This document shows positions 1 through 7,856 of a stretch of 64,000 nucleotides of DNA, piece after piece. The stretch is from positions 388 to 64,387 of the forward strand of contig NZ_QRAN01000002.1 of NCBI RefSeq assembly GCF_003457605.1, in the 5' to 3' direction. The translations under genes and the position numbers were made by a program. The notes beneath the pieces were generated by a model. That model did not search any database and was not told the origin of the DNA. It saw only the letters and a program-made list of their open reading frames with translations. Position 1 is the stretch's first letter. The number at the start of each line of letters is the position of its first letter. Source of the stretch: Seongchinamella sediminis. GTDB taxonomy: Bacteria > Pseudomonadota > Gammaproteobacteria > Pseudomonadales > Halieaceae.

Positions 1-39
1 TAAATAAAAATGCCGGCCTCGTGCCGGCATTTTTATTTA
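1..39. terminator. Perfect inverted repeat, terminator-like, both directions
   Basis: Two 17-base arms (1-17 and 23-39) are exact reverse complements around a 5-base loop. Each arm has a GC-rich inner part (TGCCGGC) and an A- or T-rich outer part, so the hairpin could end transcription on either strand. The gene it serves lies left of the window. The same order (terminator hairpin, then the hairpin module) is seen after tRNA-Val at the right end, so a tRNA just outside the window is possible. Confidence 0.75.
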
Positions 40-181
40 ACTGCCTGCTCAAGGGCCAGATTCGGTTCTCCCAGGTTCGACAAATCGCGCCAGCGATTTG
101 AACCGAGCCGCAGGCGAGCCCGCGGGGCCACAACACCCCAAAGGGTGGTGTGGGTTAATCCTCTCGGGCGGGCCATCTTGC

Positions 182-212
182 ACAAAACCCGGCCTCGCGC
201 CGGGTTTTTTGT
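182..212. terminator. Terminator hairpin of repeat unit 1
   Basis: AAAACCCGGC at 184-193 pairs with GCCGGGTTTT at 199-208 around loop CTCGC. A T-run follows on the plus strand and an A-run precedes, so it could work both ways. It is the last module of the first 176-bp unit. Confidence 0.7.
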
Positions 213-357
213 AAGATCGCCTGACTGAGGGCCAGATTCGGTTCTCCCAGGTTCGACAAATCGCGCCAGCGATTTGAACCGAGCCGCAGGCGAGCCCGCG
301 GGGCCACAACACCCCAAAGGGTGGTGTGGGTTAATCCTCTCGGGCGGGCCATCTTGC

Positions 358-388
358 ACAAAACCCGGCCTCGCGCCGGGTTTTTTGT
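358..388. terminator. Terminator hairpin of repeat unit 2
   Basis: An exact copy of the hairpin at 182-212, 176 bases further on. The third unit has no copy, so transcription entering from the left would meet three terminators in all (1-39, 182-212 and this one). Confidence 0.7.
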
Positions 389-676
389 AAGATCGCCTGA
401 CTGAGGGCCAGATTCGGTTCTCCCAGGTTCGACAAATCGCGCCAGCGATTTGAACCGAGCCGCAGGCGAGCCCGCAGGGCCGCAACACCCCTTAGGGTGT
501 TGTAGGTTAATCCTCTCGGGCGGGCCATCTTACACTGGTACCTCGTTATCAAGAACCACAAATTTTCAACGAGTTATAGACCCTTACATCACCCGACCAT
601 GCCCCAGGGACAGGTAACAGCGGACAGCCATAAGTCGGAGGCTCACCGCAGCAAGCACCAAGACAGGACACACTGA

Positions 677-1219
677 ATGCTGAGCATCAACAAACTTGAA
701 AAAGTGATCGAACTGGAAGAGACCCTGCGCGCCGAGTACGAGGGCAAGCTCGAAGCTGCCCAGGCCGAGCTGGAGCAGGTCAAGCAGGCACAGGCGGAGC
801 AGCAGGAACAACTGCAGGCGACTATCGACCAGCAACTGGAAACCATCCAGGAACTCACTACCAAGGCCACCGACAACCAGAAGGTGGAGCACCAAAACCG
901 TGAGCTGACCAATCGCAGCGAGAATCAGCAGGAGCAGATCGCTACCCTGAAGCAGCGGGTAAAGGCCCTGCAGAAGGATCTGGCGAATGAACGCGAGCAA
1001 CTCAAGGAACTGAGCCAGTACGACCCCAGGCGCATGAAGAAGAACCTGGATGCGAACAAGAAGAAACTGGCGGAGAAGACCCGGGCCAATGAGCTGCTGC
1101 AGACTTCACTGAAGCAGATTAAGGGGGAGAAGCTGAAAGCCGAGCGGAAGGTGCAGGAACTGGAGCAGGAGCTTGAGGGGCTGAAGGCGGATTTGCAGCC
1201 GGAGGAGAAGGCGGCGTAG
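677..1219 (+). CDS. Coiled-coil protein of unknown function
   Basis: 180 residues, almost wholly charged and helical. Long runs of Glu, Gln, Lys, Ala and Leu with heptad spacing predict one continuous coiled coil from about residue 5 to 170. There is no signal peptide, membrane segment or catalytic motif. The ATG at 677 has a weak AGGA about 9 bases upstream. I do not recognise a family with a known role. Such soluble coiled-coil proteins are often scaffolds or cell-architecture factors, but nothing here shows that. It stands alone between the repeat array and an AT-rich patch, so its context gives no function. Confidence 0.8.
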   Translation: MLSINKLEKVIELEETLRAEYEGKLEAAQAELEQVKQAQAEQQEQLQATIDQQLETIQELTTKATDNQKVEHQNRELTNRSENQQEQIATLKQRVKALQKDLANEREQLKELSQYDPRRMKKNLDANKKKLAEKTRANELLQTSLKQIKGEKLKAERKVQELEQELEGLKADLQPEEKAA

Positions 1220-1546
1220 GTTTTCTCAGGCCGACACGCTGGCAACTTGAGGGCTGGGAGGCGCATTGCTATTGCGCAATTTGTCAACTCCGCGGAAATT
1301 CTCGGTTTGCGCAGCACGGCTCGCTCTTCCGAGACAGGCATTTATAGCCGCTTGATCATGCGATCCTGTATGACCGCCAGGCCAGGTATGCCTATAATCA
1401 TTCCTGCTTGGGACATGGGGGTTCTCTCCATTAAGCGATCTTCGCAAAATCAGTTTAGTGAATGCCGGTGTACCCCGTGTATGACCTAGAGCCCACTCTA
1501 CAATAATGGTATTCAATTCCGATCAAAGCACAGGGTGGGTTATCCG
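1220..1546. other. Intergenic stretch, no gene supported
   Basis: 327 bases with a visible fall in GC towards the right. The only coding hint is a 24-codon frame on the minus strand (1342-1416) with GGAGAG before its ATG, too short to call. I see no clear terminator after the coiled-coil gene. Confidence 0.5.
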
Positions 1547-2353
1547 ATGAAAATAGTCAGCTGGAACATCAATCGGCAGACTCAGGCTTGGAGAGTTCTC
1601 CGAGACAGTGAATATGATATCGCACTTGTCCAAGAAGCTGGTCCACCGCCAGCGGGCTTGCTTGACGACTCAGATATCAGCCCAGGGGAATGGTCGACCG
1701 CAGGTGCGATTCGTAGACCTTGGAGAACTGCAATCGTGCGACTATCCAAGGAAGTTGACGTTGAATGGGTGCAGTGTCGGCCTCTAGAGTTGGCCAATAG
1801 CGACGACTTCCCAGTCTCCCGTAGAGGGACTATCGCAGCGGCCAGAGTATCGAAACCGGGACTGGATCCAATTCTACTGTGTTCCTGCTATTCCGTTTGG
1901 GAGCGTATGCAGGGAACATCCGAAATATTCTCGGACGGATCAGCACATAGACTACTCAGCGATCTATCATGGGCTACCTGGAGCGAAAAGAGGGTAATTG
2001 TCGCCGGTGATTTCAATATCCTGAATCGATACGGCGAGAACAGAAGCCAATATTGGGGAAGGCGTTACACCTCAGTTTTTGATCGGGCTAAAACTATCGG
2101 GTTGGAATTTGCTGGGCCGCAGTATCCGCAGGGTCGCCAAGCATCACCCTGGCCTGACGAGTTGCCTGAGGGAAGCAAAGATGTACCAACCTATTATCCA
2201 CGTCAGAGAGATCTGGGGGGCGCAACGCGACAGATTGATTTCGTTTTCTGCTCGCCCAGCTTGAAGTCCAAATTGTCGACTGAAGCCAAAAACCAGATTG
2301 ATGACTGGGGACCGAGTGATCATTGTCGAATTGAGATAAAAGTGAACGACTAA
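1547..2353 (+). CDS. Endonuclease/exonuclease/phosphatase (EEP) family protein
   Basis: 268 residues. The EEP metal-hydrolase fold is shown by its ordered motifs: an N-terminal IVSWNIN with Asn7, the metal-binding Glu30 in LVQEAG, VIVAGDFNI in the middle and the C-terminal WGPSDHCRI with the catalytic Asp-His pair. Substrates in the family are phosphodiesters (DNA, RNA, inositol phosphates or lipids), and nothing here fixes which. I start at ATG 1547 because AGGGTGGG lies 8 bases before it. A GTG at 1535 is in frame but has no such site. There is no signal peptide. Its base and codon use are AT-richer than the flanking genes, which suggests recent acquisition. Confidence 0.8.
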   Translation: MKIVSWNINRQTQAWRVLRDSEYDIALVQEAGPPPAGLLDDSDISPGEWSTAGAIRRPWRTAIVRLSKEVDVEWVQCRPLELANSDDFPVSRRGTIAAARVSKPGLDPILLCSCYSVWERMQGTSEIFSDGSAHRLLSDLSWATWSEKRVIVAGDFNILNRYGENRSQYWGRRYTSVFDRAKTIGLEFAGPQYPQGRQASPWPDELPEGSKDVPTYYPRQRDLGGATRQIDFVFCSPSLKSKLSTEAKNQIDDWGPSDHCRIEIKVND

Positions 2354-2590
2354 GGCAAAATCTCTCTAGAAATCGCGCTCTACCATTGAAAGCCACTTAC
2401 CTGTTCAATCTCAGGGCGAGGTATTGACCTGGTGCAACTCATGGCGGGTGAGTTCAAGAATAGCAGCGTCGGTGGAGTGATTCAGGAACTTCATTGTTGG
2501 AGCCAGGTATTAGTGTGCAAGATGCGTAATTGAGTATATAGATTTTTGCTTCTGCCTACAGACTGATAAGAATAAAGCAGGCTAACTTAA

Positions 2591-3049
2591 CTACAGTATT
2601 TTCTTGTAACCACAACCGCAGGCACCGCAACGGCATAAAATCCATCCACAACTACAACACTCCAAATCTATCGTTGAATCTAAATCTCTAGTACATGACC
2701 AGCAATGTGTGACGCGAATCGGATGCTGTTTAGATCGTGGCCTCGTTCCCGTAGAAGCTAAGCCAAGTTTTTTTAGATGCGCACTGTGGTTAGCCTCAAT
2801 GGCTTGGTGTTTCTTGCGCCAGTATTCTTTAGTAAACGTATCGAGGTTTTCAGGAATTTCACTCCGCGCCACGCTAACAATTCTATCCCTGAGAAAATCT
2901 CTTTTGCATTTTTGAAACTCTAAATCATCTAAGTAAAAAGCATCTATATTATAGTCGGCCTTTCGTTCAACCTCGCTTTTCTCGATAACTACAAAGACAT
3001 CTAATACCTTGTGCCTTCCTAACCAGAGTTTTCCTTTGTCAAACCACAC
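2591..3049 (-). CDS. Cys-rich hypothetical protein with C-terminal zinc-ribbon-like tail
   Basis: 152 residues from a GTG start, with AAAGGTAG just upstream. The first 100 residues are charged and match nothing I know. The last 35 hold nine cysteines arranged as CWSC, ECCSCGW and LCRCGACGCGY, resembling one or two zinc ribbons. That suggests metal binding or nucleic-acid contact, by inference only. The gene lies in the same AT-rich patch as the EEP protein and points towards it. The 237 bases between the two stops hold nothing recognisable. It has no operon partner. Likely accessory and possibly horizontally acquired. Confidence 0.6.
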   Translation of the reverse strand: MWFDKGKLWLGRHKVLDVFVVIEKSEVERKADYNIDAFYLDDLEFQKCKRDFLRDRIVSVARSEIPENLDTFTKEYWRKKHQAIEANHSAHLKKLGLASTGTRPRSKQHPIRVTHCWSCTRDLDSTIDLECCSCGWILCRCGACGCGYKKIL

Positions 3050-3126
3050 GACAAACTACCTTTAGCGAAAATGCGCAGAAATAAGTAACACTCAGTAGCT
3101 CACGTCCCCTGGCGAGCAGCCACTCC

Positions 3127-5067
3127 TCAACTACCACACTTCTTCCCCCGGCACGGCTTGTCACCACCACCGCCGCCATCCCCATCGTCGCCGCCGCTGG
3201 TGGCCACGTCGATGGTTGCACTGAGGGCCTCGTTACCGAAGGGATCCACCGCGCGCACCTGGTAGGCGTAGGAGGCATCCGGCGACTTTGGCAGGCTGTC
3301 GGTATAGCTGCCCTGGCCGGTGGTCGCTATCTGTGCCCCGTTGCGTAATACCGCGTAGGACACGCTGCCTGAATCATCACTGCCGCTCCAGCTGAGCTGG
3401 ATGCGATGGTTCTTGCCCTTGCGCTCGTAGCTGCCGATCAGGCCACTGATGGTCGGCGCGGTGGCGTCAACGGTGAGCATTACCGCCACCGGCGGCGTTG
3501 ATTCGCCGGCCACCGACACCGAGGCCACGGTGTCACCGGAGCTTGCGCCGCCCACCAGGGTCAGCAGGCTGCCGCCCTGGGCACCCGGAGCGAGGTTCAC
3601 ACTGGTGGCTGACAGCCCACCCTGGTCGGTGGCCAGGGTGAAAGTCCTGGGGTCGCAGAAACCGCTGTCGTTGTTGACCAGGGTGACCGGGAAGTCATAG
3701 CTGTCGCCGGGGCCGACGGTACCGAACGTCGGGTTCGCCGAGAGGCCGGGCGCCGACGGCACACATTCGCCCTCGCCCATGTCCACTGTTACGGTCACGG
3801 TGCCATCCGCCGCCCGCGCCAGCTGAGTAATGGTCAGGTTGTTGACGCTGTCGGTATAGGACTGGCCGTTATCGAGCTGCGCCACGCGGTCGGTCAGGTC
3901 ATAGCCGGAGCCGGCATAGCGATGGATATTGACGCCATTCAGTGCCGCGCTGTTGAGGGTGGCCAGCCCTGTGTCGTAGCCCTCCGGCACCCGGGCCGAC
4001 AGGAAGTAGGGGTCGCCGCTGGCTACATCAATCCGGTAAATCGACGGGGCGTTGCCCGCGGGGCTTATCTCCCGCAGGGGCGCAATGTCGTAACTCCCCG
4101 AGCCCTGGATGCGCTGGGTAGTGGCGGCATCGATATCTGCGAACCAGCCCAGCTGCCAGTGGTGGGCGCTGTCCAGCGCGCGCACGCCACTGGTGGTGGA
4201 GTAGCCCATAAAACTGGACATGTCGGCGTACTGGTTGCTGCCCACACCGGCATGGGCCAGGCCCAGGTTGTGGCCGAACTCATGGCTGGTAGTGTTGATG
4301 TCGTGGCTCCAGCGGTTGAACGCCGAGCAGGCCGTGCCGCAACCCACGTTGGCGTAGCCCGTCCAGCCACAGCTACCGCCAGAGAGGCCCCGGGGCACGG
4401 CAAAGATGCGGTGGCGGTAGTTATTGCGGTCAATGCCGAATGCGCCCTCGGCCTGGTCCAGCCAGGAGCTGGCATAGGCGAAGGGGTCGGCACAAACCTC
4501 CTGCGCCGTCTCGCTGACGGTAATCGGGCCCACCACAATGCCGTTAATCGCCAGCTGGCCGAAGCTAATCCTGTCGTACATGTCTGCCATGCTGTTGGCG
4601 CTGCCAAAGTAGTAGCTGTCCATGTTGCCGAGGTCTTCGCTGGTATGGCTTTCGTCCGACGCGTTGACAATCACCACCAGGGCGCTGCGAGCATCCAGGG
4701 TGAAGGCCTGGGTGGATTCGGCCATCACCCCGCTGGCGTCGCCGCCTTCCTCGATGTTGGCCGCCGTGACCTCGACATTGCCCTCGCGCACCATGCCGCG
4801 GACCGCAATGCCAACGCCGGAGCGCAAGGTGGCTGGATGGCTGCCATTGAAGATCAGCCTCACCGGCGCCTTGCCCTGGCCCCGTTCGAGGTAGTACTCG
4901 TAGGCGGCGGTTTGCGCCGGCAGGTCCTCGCGGATAAACACCTGCAGGGTGCCGCTCAGCTCAACCCTGGCGTTTTCCGGCAGCCCATTGGGCGGCGCGG
5001 CCTGCGCCGATACGGTGAACTGAATGGCAGCAAGGCCCAGTAACGTGGAGAGTATTGTTGCTTTCAT
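3127..5067 (-). CDS. Secreted zinc metalloprotease, peptidase family M11 (gametolysin-like)
   Basis: 646 residues. A signal peptide (1-23, ending AQA) directs export. The catalytic domain holds HEFGHNLGLAH, with His262, His266 and His272 as zinc ligands, followed by a Met-turn-like SSFMGYS. Paired cysteines (residues 190-260) suggest disulfides. After about residue 430 comes an Ig-like stretch, then a fibronectin-III-like domain (about 535-625), then a Gly/Asp linker and the short C-terminal CRGKKC. Such tails are common in secreted proteases of marine bacteria and may bind surfaces. The likely role is degradation of extracellular protein or glycoprotein for nutrients. It stands alone, with no operon partners. 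Confident in the peptidase class, unsure of the substrate. Confidence 0.85.
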   Translation of the reverse strand: MKATILSTLLGLAAIQFTVSAQAAPPNGLPENARVELSGTLQVFIREDLPAQTAAYEYYLERGQGKAPVRLIFNGSHPATLRSGVGIAVRGMVREGNVEVTAANIEEGGDASGVMAESTQAFTLDARSALVVIVNASDESHTSEDLGNMDSYYFGSANSMADMYDRISFGQLAINGIVVGPITVSETAQEVCADPFAYASSWLDQAEGAFGIDRNNYRHRIFAVPRGLSGGSCGWTGYANVGCGTACSAFNRWSHDINTTSHEFGHNLGLAHAGVGSNQYADMSSFMGYSTTSGVRALDSAHHWQLGWFADIDAATTQRIQGSGSYDIAPLREISPAGNAPSIYRIDVASGDPYFLSARVPEGYDTGLATLNSAALNGVNIHRYAGSGYDLTDRVAQLDNGQSYTDSVNNLTITQLARAADGTVTVTVDMGEGECVPSAPGLSANPTFGTVGPGDSYDFPVTLVNNDSGFCDPRTFTLATDQGGLSATSVNLAPGAQGGSLLTLVGGASSGDTVASVSVAGESTPPVAVMLTVDATAPTISGLIGSYERKGKNHRIQLSWSGSDDSGSVSYAVLRNGAQIATTGQGSYTDSLPKSPDASYAYQVRAVDPFGNEALSATIDVATSGGDDGDGGGGGDKPCRGKKCGS

Positions 5068-5397
5068 GTCTGCACCACTCGCTTGTGTTTTGCGGTTGCC
5101 CCTGGCCTGCGGAAATAGCGGCCCCTGTCATGACCCTGGCGGCCCGCGCCGGGGAATAAACCGCGGGGTACAAATCTGTGACGGCGTGCAAATTTTGACC
5201 CGGCGCTGGCGCCGGCCTGCCCGTCAGCAGGATTCAATAGTTATCGCTGCTAAGCAGGGTTGACCAGCCTTTTCTGGTGATTTCTCGAGGTTTTCGGGCC
5301 AAGGCGTCTAAAAAGCCACCGGGGGGCATGTCTGATCAATTACCTGTTTGGCGTTCGCAGTGCCGGCCCGGCGGGACCCAGACAAGTCAATGAGTTG
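5068..5397. other. Intergenic stretch upstream of the M11 protease
   Basis: 330 bases between the protease start and the repeat cluster. They should hold the protease promoter on the minus strand, but I cannot point to a convincing -35/-10 pair. No gene-like frame is supported. Confidence 0.4.
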
Positions 5398-5424
5398 TGG
5401 ATTCTGGCGTGCGCCAGAATGACA
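5398..5424 (-). repeat. 27-bp palindromic element, copy A
   Basis: Read on the minus strand it is TGTCATTCTGGCGCACGCC followed by AGAATCCA. It matches copy B at 28886-28912 in all but two bases, and the two changes sit opposite each other in the stem (T/A against C/G), so pairing is kept. The hairpin is ATTCTGGCG against CGCCAGAAT. It looks like a dispersed intergenic element. Confidence 0.7.
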
Positions 5425-5497
5425 TTAACTGCCAAATGATATTAACCGCCGAATGACATTAATCGCCGAATGACATTAATCGCCGAATGACATTGAC
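5417..5497 (+). repeat. 17-bp tandem repeat, about 5 units
   Basis: Units start at 5417, 5434, 5451, 5468 and 5485. The third and fourth are identical (GAATGACATTAATCGCC), the first two differ at a few positions and the fifth is shortened. The array grows out of the edge of palindromic element A, whose end supplies GAATGACA. It ends 10 bases before the stop of the next gene, so it forms that gene's 3' flank. Confidence 0.85.
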
Positions 5498-5507
5498 CAG
5501 AGTTGTC

Positions 5508-6854
5508 CTAATCAAACTCGGGCTCATCCACCGGCGCCTCCTGCGGTGCCTGCAGGTCCTCCTCGACGTCGTCGTCGGCGGGGGACTCCGTGGCCGGCTC
5601 AGCCTCGGTTTGCTCCGGCGGAGTGTCGACCGGCGCGTCCGGCTCCTCGATGGGCAGCTCTTCCAGCGGCGCGTTGATGCCGATGTGGTAGGCGGCGTAG
5701 CCGGGCATTACCACCTGGTCGTAGGCCATGCCCAGCACCCGCCCCGGGAAGGGCGAGAGTATGTCGGTGCTGACATTGGTAATGGGGTTGATTACCGTGC
5801 CCAGCCGTTCGTCCTGGTCAACCCGTTCGCCCAGTTTCACCGCGCTCTGCAGAATGCCGCCGGAATCGGCGCGCACCCAGCGGGATTCGTAGTACACCGG
5901 CTCCCGGGCGCCCCAGTTGCGCCGGGTGTCGACCATGCCCAGATGGTTCATCAGGGTTTTGACGCTCTTCACGCTGTGGCGAATGGCGTCTTCCTGCAGG
6001 CGCACCGGCCCACCGGCCTCCACGGTGACGGCGGGAATGCCGCGCTCCGTTGCCGAGCGGCGCAGGGTACCCTCGGCGCCGGCGCTGTGGAGAATGGTGG
6101 TGGCGCCAAAGCCCTGGGTGAGGTCCAGTACCGCCTGGTTGGACAGGTCGGCGCGCAGCTGGGGCAGGTTGGTGCGGTCGAAGGAGCCGGTGTGCAGGTC
6201 GATCAGCGCGCTGCAGTACTGGATGACCTCGTTGAAGAAGGAATGGGCGATACGCGCCGCGGCGCTGCCCTTTTCATAGCCGGGGAAATAGCGGTTGAGG
6301 TCGCGGCGGTCCGGCAGGTAACGGGAGCCGCGCTGGAAGCCCTGCATGTTGACGATGGGCACGCCGATCACCGAACCGCTGAGGTCCTGTGGCTCTATCG
6401 CGTACAACACCCGGCGGACAATCTCGATGCCGTTGATCTCGTCGCCGTGCAGCGCCGCGGTCAGGCACAGCACCGGCCCGGGTTTGGCGCCGTGCACCAC
6501 CAGCACCGGGGTCGGGCTGGCCAGCCCCTCGAAAGACTGGGCCGGCGACCAGGACAGGCGGGTGGCGGTGCCGGGGCGCACCTCCCGGCCGAGTAATACC
6601 AGCGGCGGTGCGGCCGCGGTTTCCGCTGCCGGTGGTGCCGGTTCCACTGCGGGAGGCGCTGCTTCCACCGCCGGCTCCGGCTCTGCCACGGGCACCGGGT
6701 CCTCCAGGTCGACGCTTTCCGCCTGGGGCAGCTGTTCCACGCTGGCCGCGGGAGCCGGTGCAGACTCCTCCTCCGTCGCCGGTATTGCCGGCGCCCGGGC
6801 GAGCAGCACAGTGAGCAAAAGTATCGAGGCGTCGGTTCTGGCGATTATCGACAT
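5508..6854 (-). CDS. Exported succinylglutamate desuccinylase/aspartoacylase-family hydrolase
   Basis: 448 residues. A hydrophobic N-terminus looks like a signal peptide. A low-complexity Pro/Ala/Glu stretch (about 27-88) follows, then an AstE/AspA zinc carboxypeptidase-type domain. Zinc ligands are seen in ALHGDEINGIE (His and Glu) and DLHTG (His). NRYFPG and VEAGGP match conserved family stretches. The C-terminus is another acidic Pro-rich tail. The family removes acyl groups from acyl-amino acids or trims peptides. An exported form with disordered flanks probably acts in the periplasm, but its substrate cannot be read from sequence. It is unlinked to arginine-catabolism genes here, so I do not name it AstE. 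Confidence 0.75.
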   Translation of the reverse strand: MSIIARTDASILLLTVLLARAPAIPATEEESAPAPAASVEQLPQAESVDLEDPVPVAEPEPAVEAAPPAVEPAPPAAETAAAPPLVLLGREVRPGTATRLSWSPAQSFEGLASPTPVLVVHGAKPGPVLCLTAALHGDEINGIEIVRRVLYAIEPQDLSGSVIGVPIVNMQGFQRGSRYLPDRRDLNRYFPGYEKGSAAARIAHSFFNEVIQYCSALIDLHTGSFDRTNLPQLRADLSNQAVLDLTQGFGATTILHSAGAEGTLRRSATERGIPAVTVEAGGPVRLQEDAIRHSVKSVKTLMNHLGMVDTRRNWGAREPVYYESRWVRADSGGILQSAVKLGERVDQDERLGTVINPITNVSTDILSPFPGRVLGMAYDQVVMPGYAAYHIGINAPLEELPIEEPDAPVDTPPEQTEAEPATESPADDDVEEDLQAPQEAPVDEPEFD

Positions 6855-6980
6855 CGTATCCCTTGCGCGCCCGGGGACGGCGCGGCTATTCCGTGAGCAC
6901 TGGTGGCAGGCGCTGTGGCGACGCTGCCAGTGCCCATCCTACAGGCATTGCCGGGGGACACAATCACCGGCGTTACTGCC

Positions 6981-7097
6981 TCAGCCGCGGGTAGCCTTTA
7001 CGAAGTGGGCATACTCGTCGGGCAGATTCCAGGGCAACTGGCCGTCACGGCCGATGCAGTAATTCTGCGATCGTGCATAAATCAGGGCGATTCTCAT
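6981..7097 (-). pseudogene. folA: Truncated dihydrofolate reductase (N-terminal 38 codons)
   Basis: On the minus strand an ATG at 7097, with AGGAG 8 bases upstream, opens a 38-codon frame ending in TGA. It begins MRIALIYARSQNYCIGRDGQ and continues LPWNLPDEYAHFVKATRG. This is the first part of DHFR: the early strand, the IGxxGxLPW Met20-loop segment and the PxDxxxF helix. A complete DHFR has about 160 residues; the folate-binding Arg and NADPH site are absent. I checked the following bases in the same frame and found no continuation. The translation start is still intact. The rest of the 6855-7283 gap shows no other gene. Whether the truncated peptide is made is unknown. Confidence 0.7.
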
Positions 7098-7283
7098 CTT
7101 GCGGGCTCCTGGCAGTGGCCAGGCAGTGTAAGGCAGCGCCTGACCAGTCACCAGCGGAGGGCAGGAGCCATTCGTGATTTATCAACTTTGCTTCGGGAAA
7201 GGCCAAGTTCCGCCCCCCGGCGCTTTACTACAGTTACAGCTGATCCTGTCACCGTAAGCCGATAACAACACGAGGATACTGTC

Positions 7284-7856
7284 ATGGCACTGCCCGAACC
7301 GATCAATCACCAGGACTTCCTGCTGACCCTGGACACCAGCAAACTGCCGCTGGTCGAGAACGCCCTGCCTGGCGTGCACATCTGGCCCCTGTTCCTGGAC
7401 GCCGAGAACGGGGTCTGGGTGATCCGCGCCAGGTTCGACCCGGGTGTCGTCCTGCCCAGGCACTTTCACACCGGCACGGTGCACTTCTACACCACCGCCG
7501 GCAGCTGGCACTACCTGGAGTATCCCGACCAGCCGCAAACCGCGGGCTGCTACCTGTACGAGCCGGGCGGCTCGATACACACCTTCGCCACCGATGCCGA
7601 CGGCGAGGGCGCAGACGGCTTTATGGTCATCCACGGCTGCAACGTGAATTTCGATGAGGACGGCAACTTCATCAATATCATGGATGCCGGCTGGATCGAG
7701 ATGATGGTGCTGGAAGCGGCCAAAGCCCAGGGCCTGGGCGTGCCGAAATACATCAAGCCCGGCGCGAATGCCGGCTACTCAAGCCAGGCCCTGCCCCGCG
7801 TCACTCCAGGTGGCGCTGCTGCCACTGCCGGGGCGAGAGCCCGGTCCACTGCTTGA
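7284..7856 (+). CDS. Cupin protein, 2,4'-dihydroxyacetophenone dioxygenase-like
   Basis: 190 residues. A single cupin barrel carries the metal-binding motifs RHFHTGTVH (His60, His62, His67) and YEPGGSIHTF (Glu93, His99). This layout, with the conserved aromatic GSWHYLEYP between motifs, resembles the 2,4'-dihydroxyacetophenone dioxygenase family, which cleaves an aromatic ketone side chain using iron and O2. The substrate is unproven. It is cytoplasmic, with no signal peptide. Its last 56 bases overlap the end of the convergent araC-type gene, and the final 25 or so residues are low-complexity Ala/Gly/Arg, which looks like read-through into that gene rather than a functional domain. Confidence 0.75.
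   Translation: MALPEPINHQDFLLTLDTSKLPLVENALPGVHIWPLFLDAENGVWVIRARFDPGVVLPRHFHTGTVHFYTTAGSWHYLEYPDQPQTAGCYLYEPGGSIHTFATDADGEGADGFMVIHGCNVNFDEDGNFINIMDAGWIEMMVLEAAKAQGLGVPKYIKPGANAGYSSQALPRVTPGGAAATAGARARSTA

Larger units (their letters stand above)
53..531 (+). repeat. Tandem 176-bp multi-hairpin repeat, 2 full copies plus 1 partial
   Basis: Units begin at 53, 229 and 405, each with GGGCCAGATTCGG. Within a unit come hairpin 1 (AAATCGC at 82-88 with GCGATTT at 93-99), hairpin 2 (128-138 with 143-153, one mismatch) and a terminator hairpin (182-212). The third unit stops matching near 531 and lacks the terminator. Its hairpin 2 differs in sequence but pairs without the mismatch, which suggests the fold matters. 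The same module order recurs next to tRNA-Val at 61258-61510. Short reading frames through this array are products of the repeat and I do not call them genes. Confidence 0.85.

Noticed and set aside
33-561. Several overlapping frames in the left repeat array
   Set aside because: All are readings of the 176-bp repeat; lengths change with the repeat phase.
1342-1416. 24-codon minus-strand frame with GGAGAG before ATG (MSQAGMIIGIPGLAV...)
   Set aside because: A fair ribosome site but too short, with no homologue I know and no conserved context.
3922-5043. Long plus-strand frame opposite the M11 protease
   Set aside because: The minus strand carries the HExxH protease with signal peptide; the plus frame has no recognisable feature.
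5398-5497. Possible CRISPR-like array
   Set aside because: Units are directly adjacent with no spacers and there are no cas genes.
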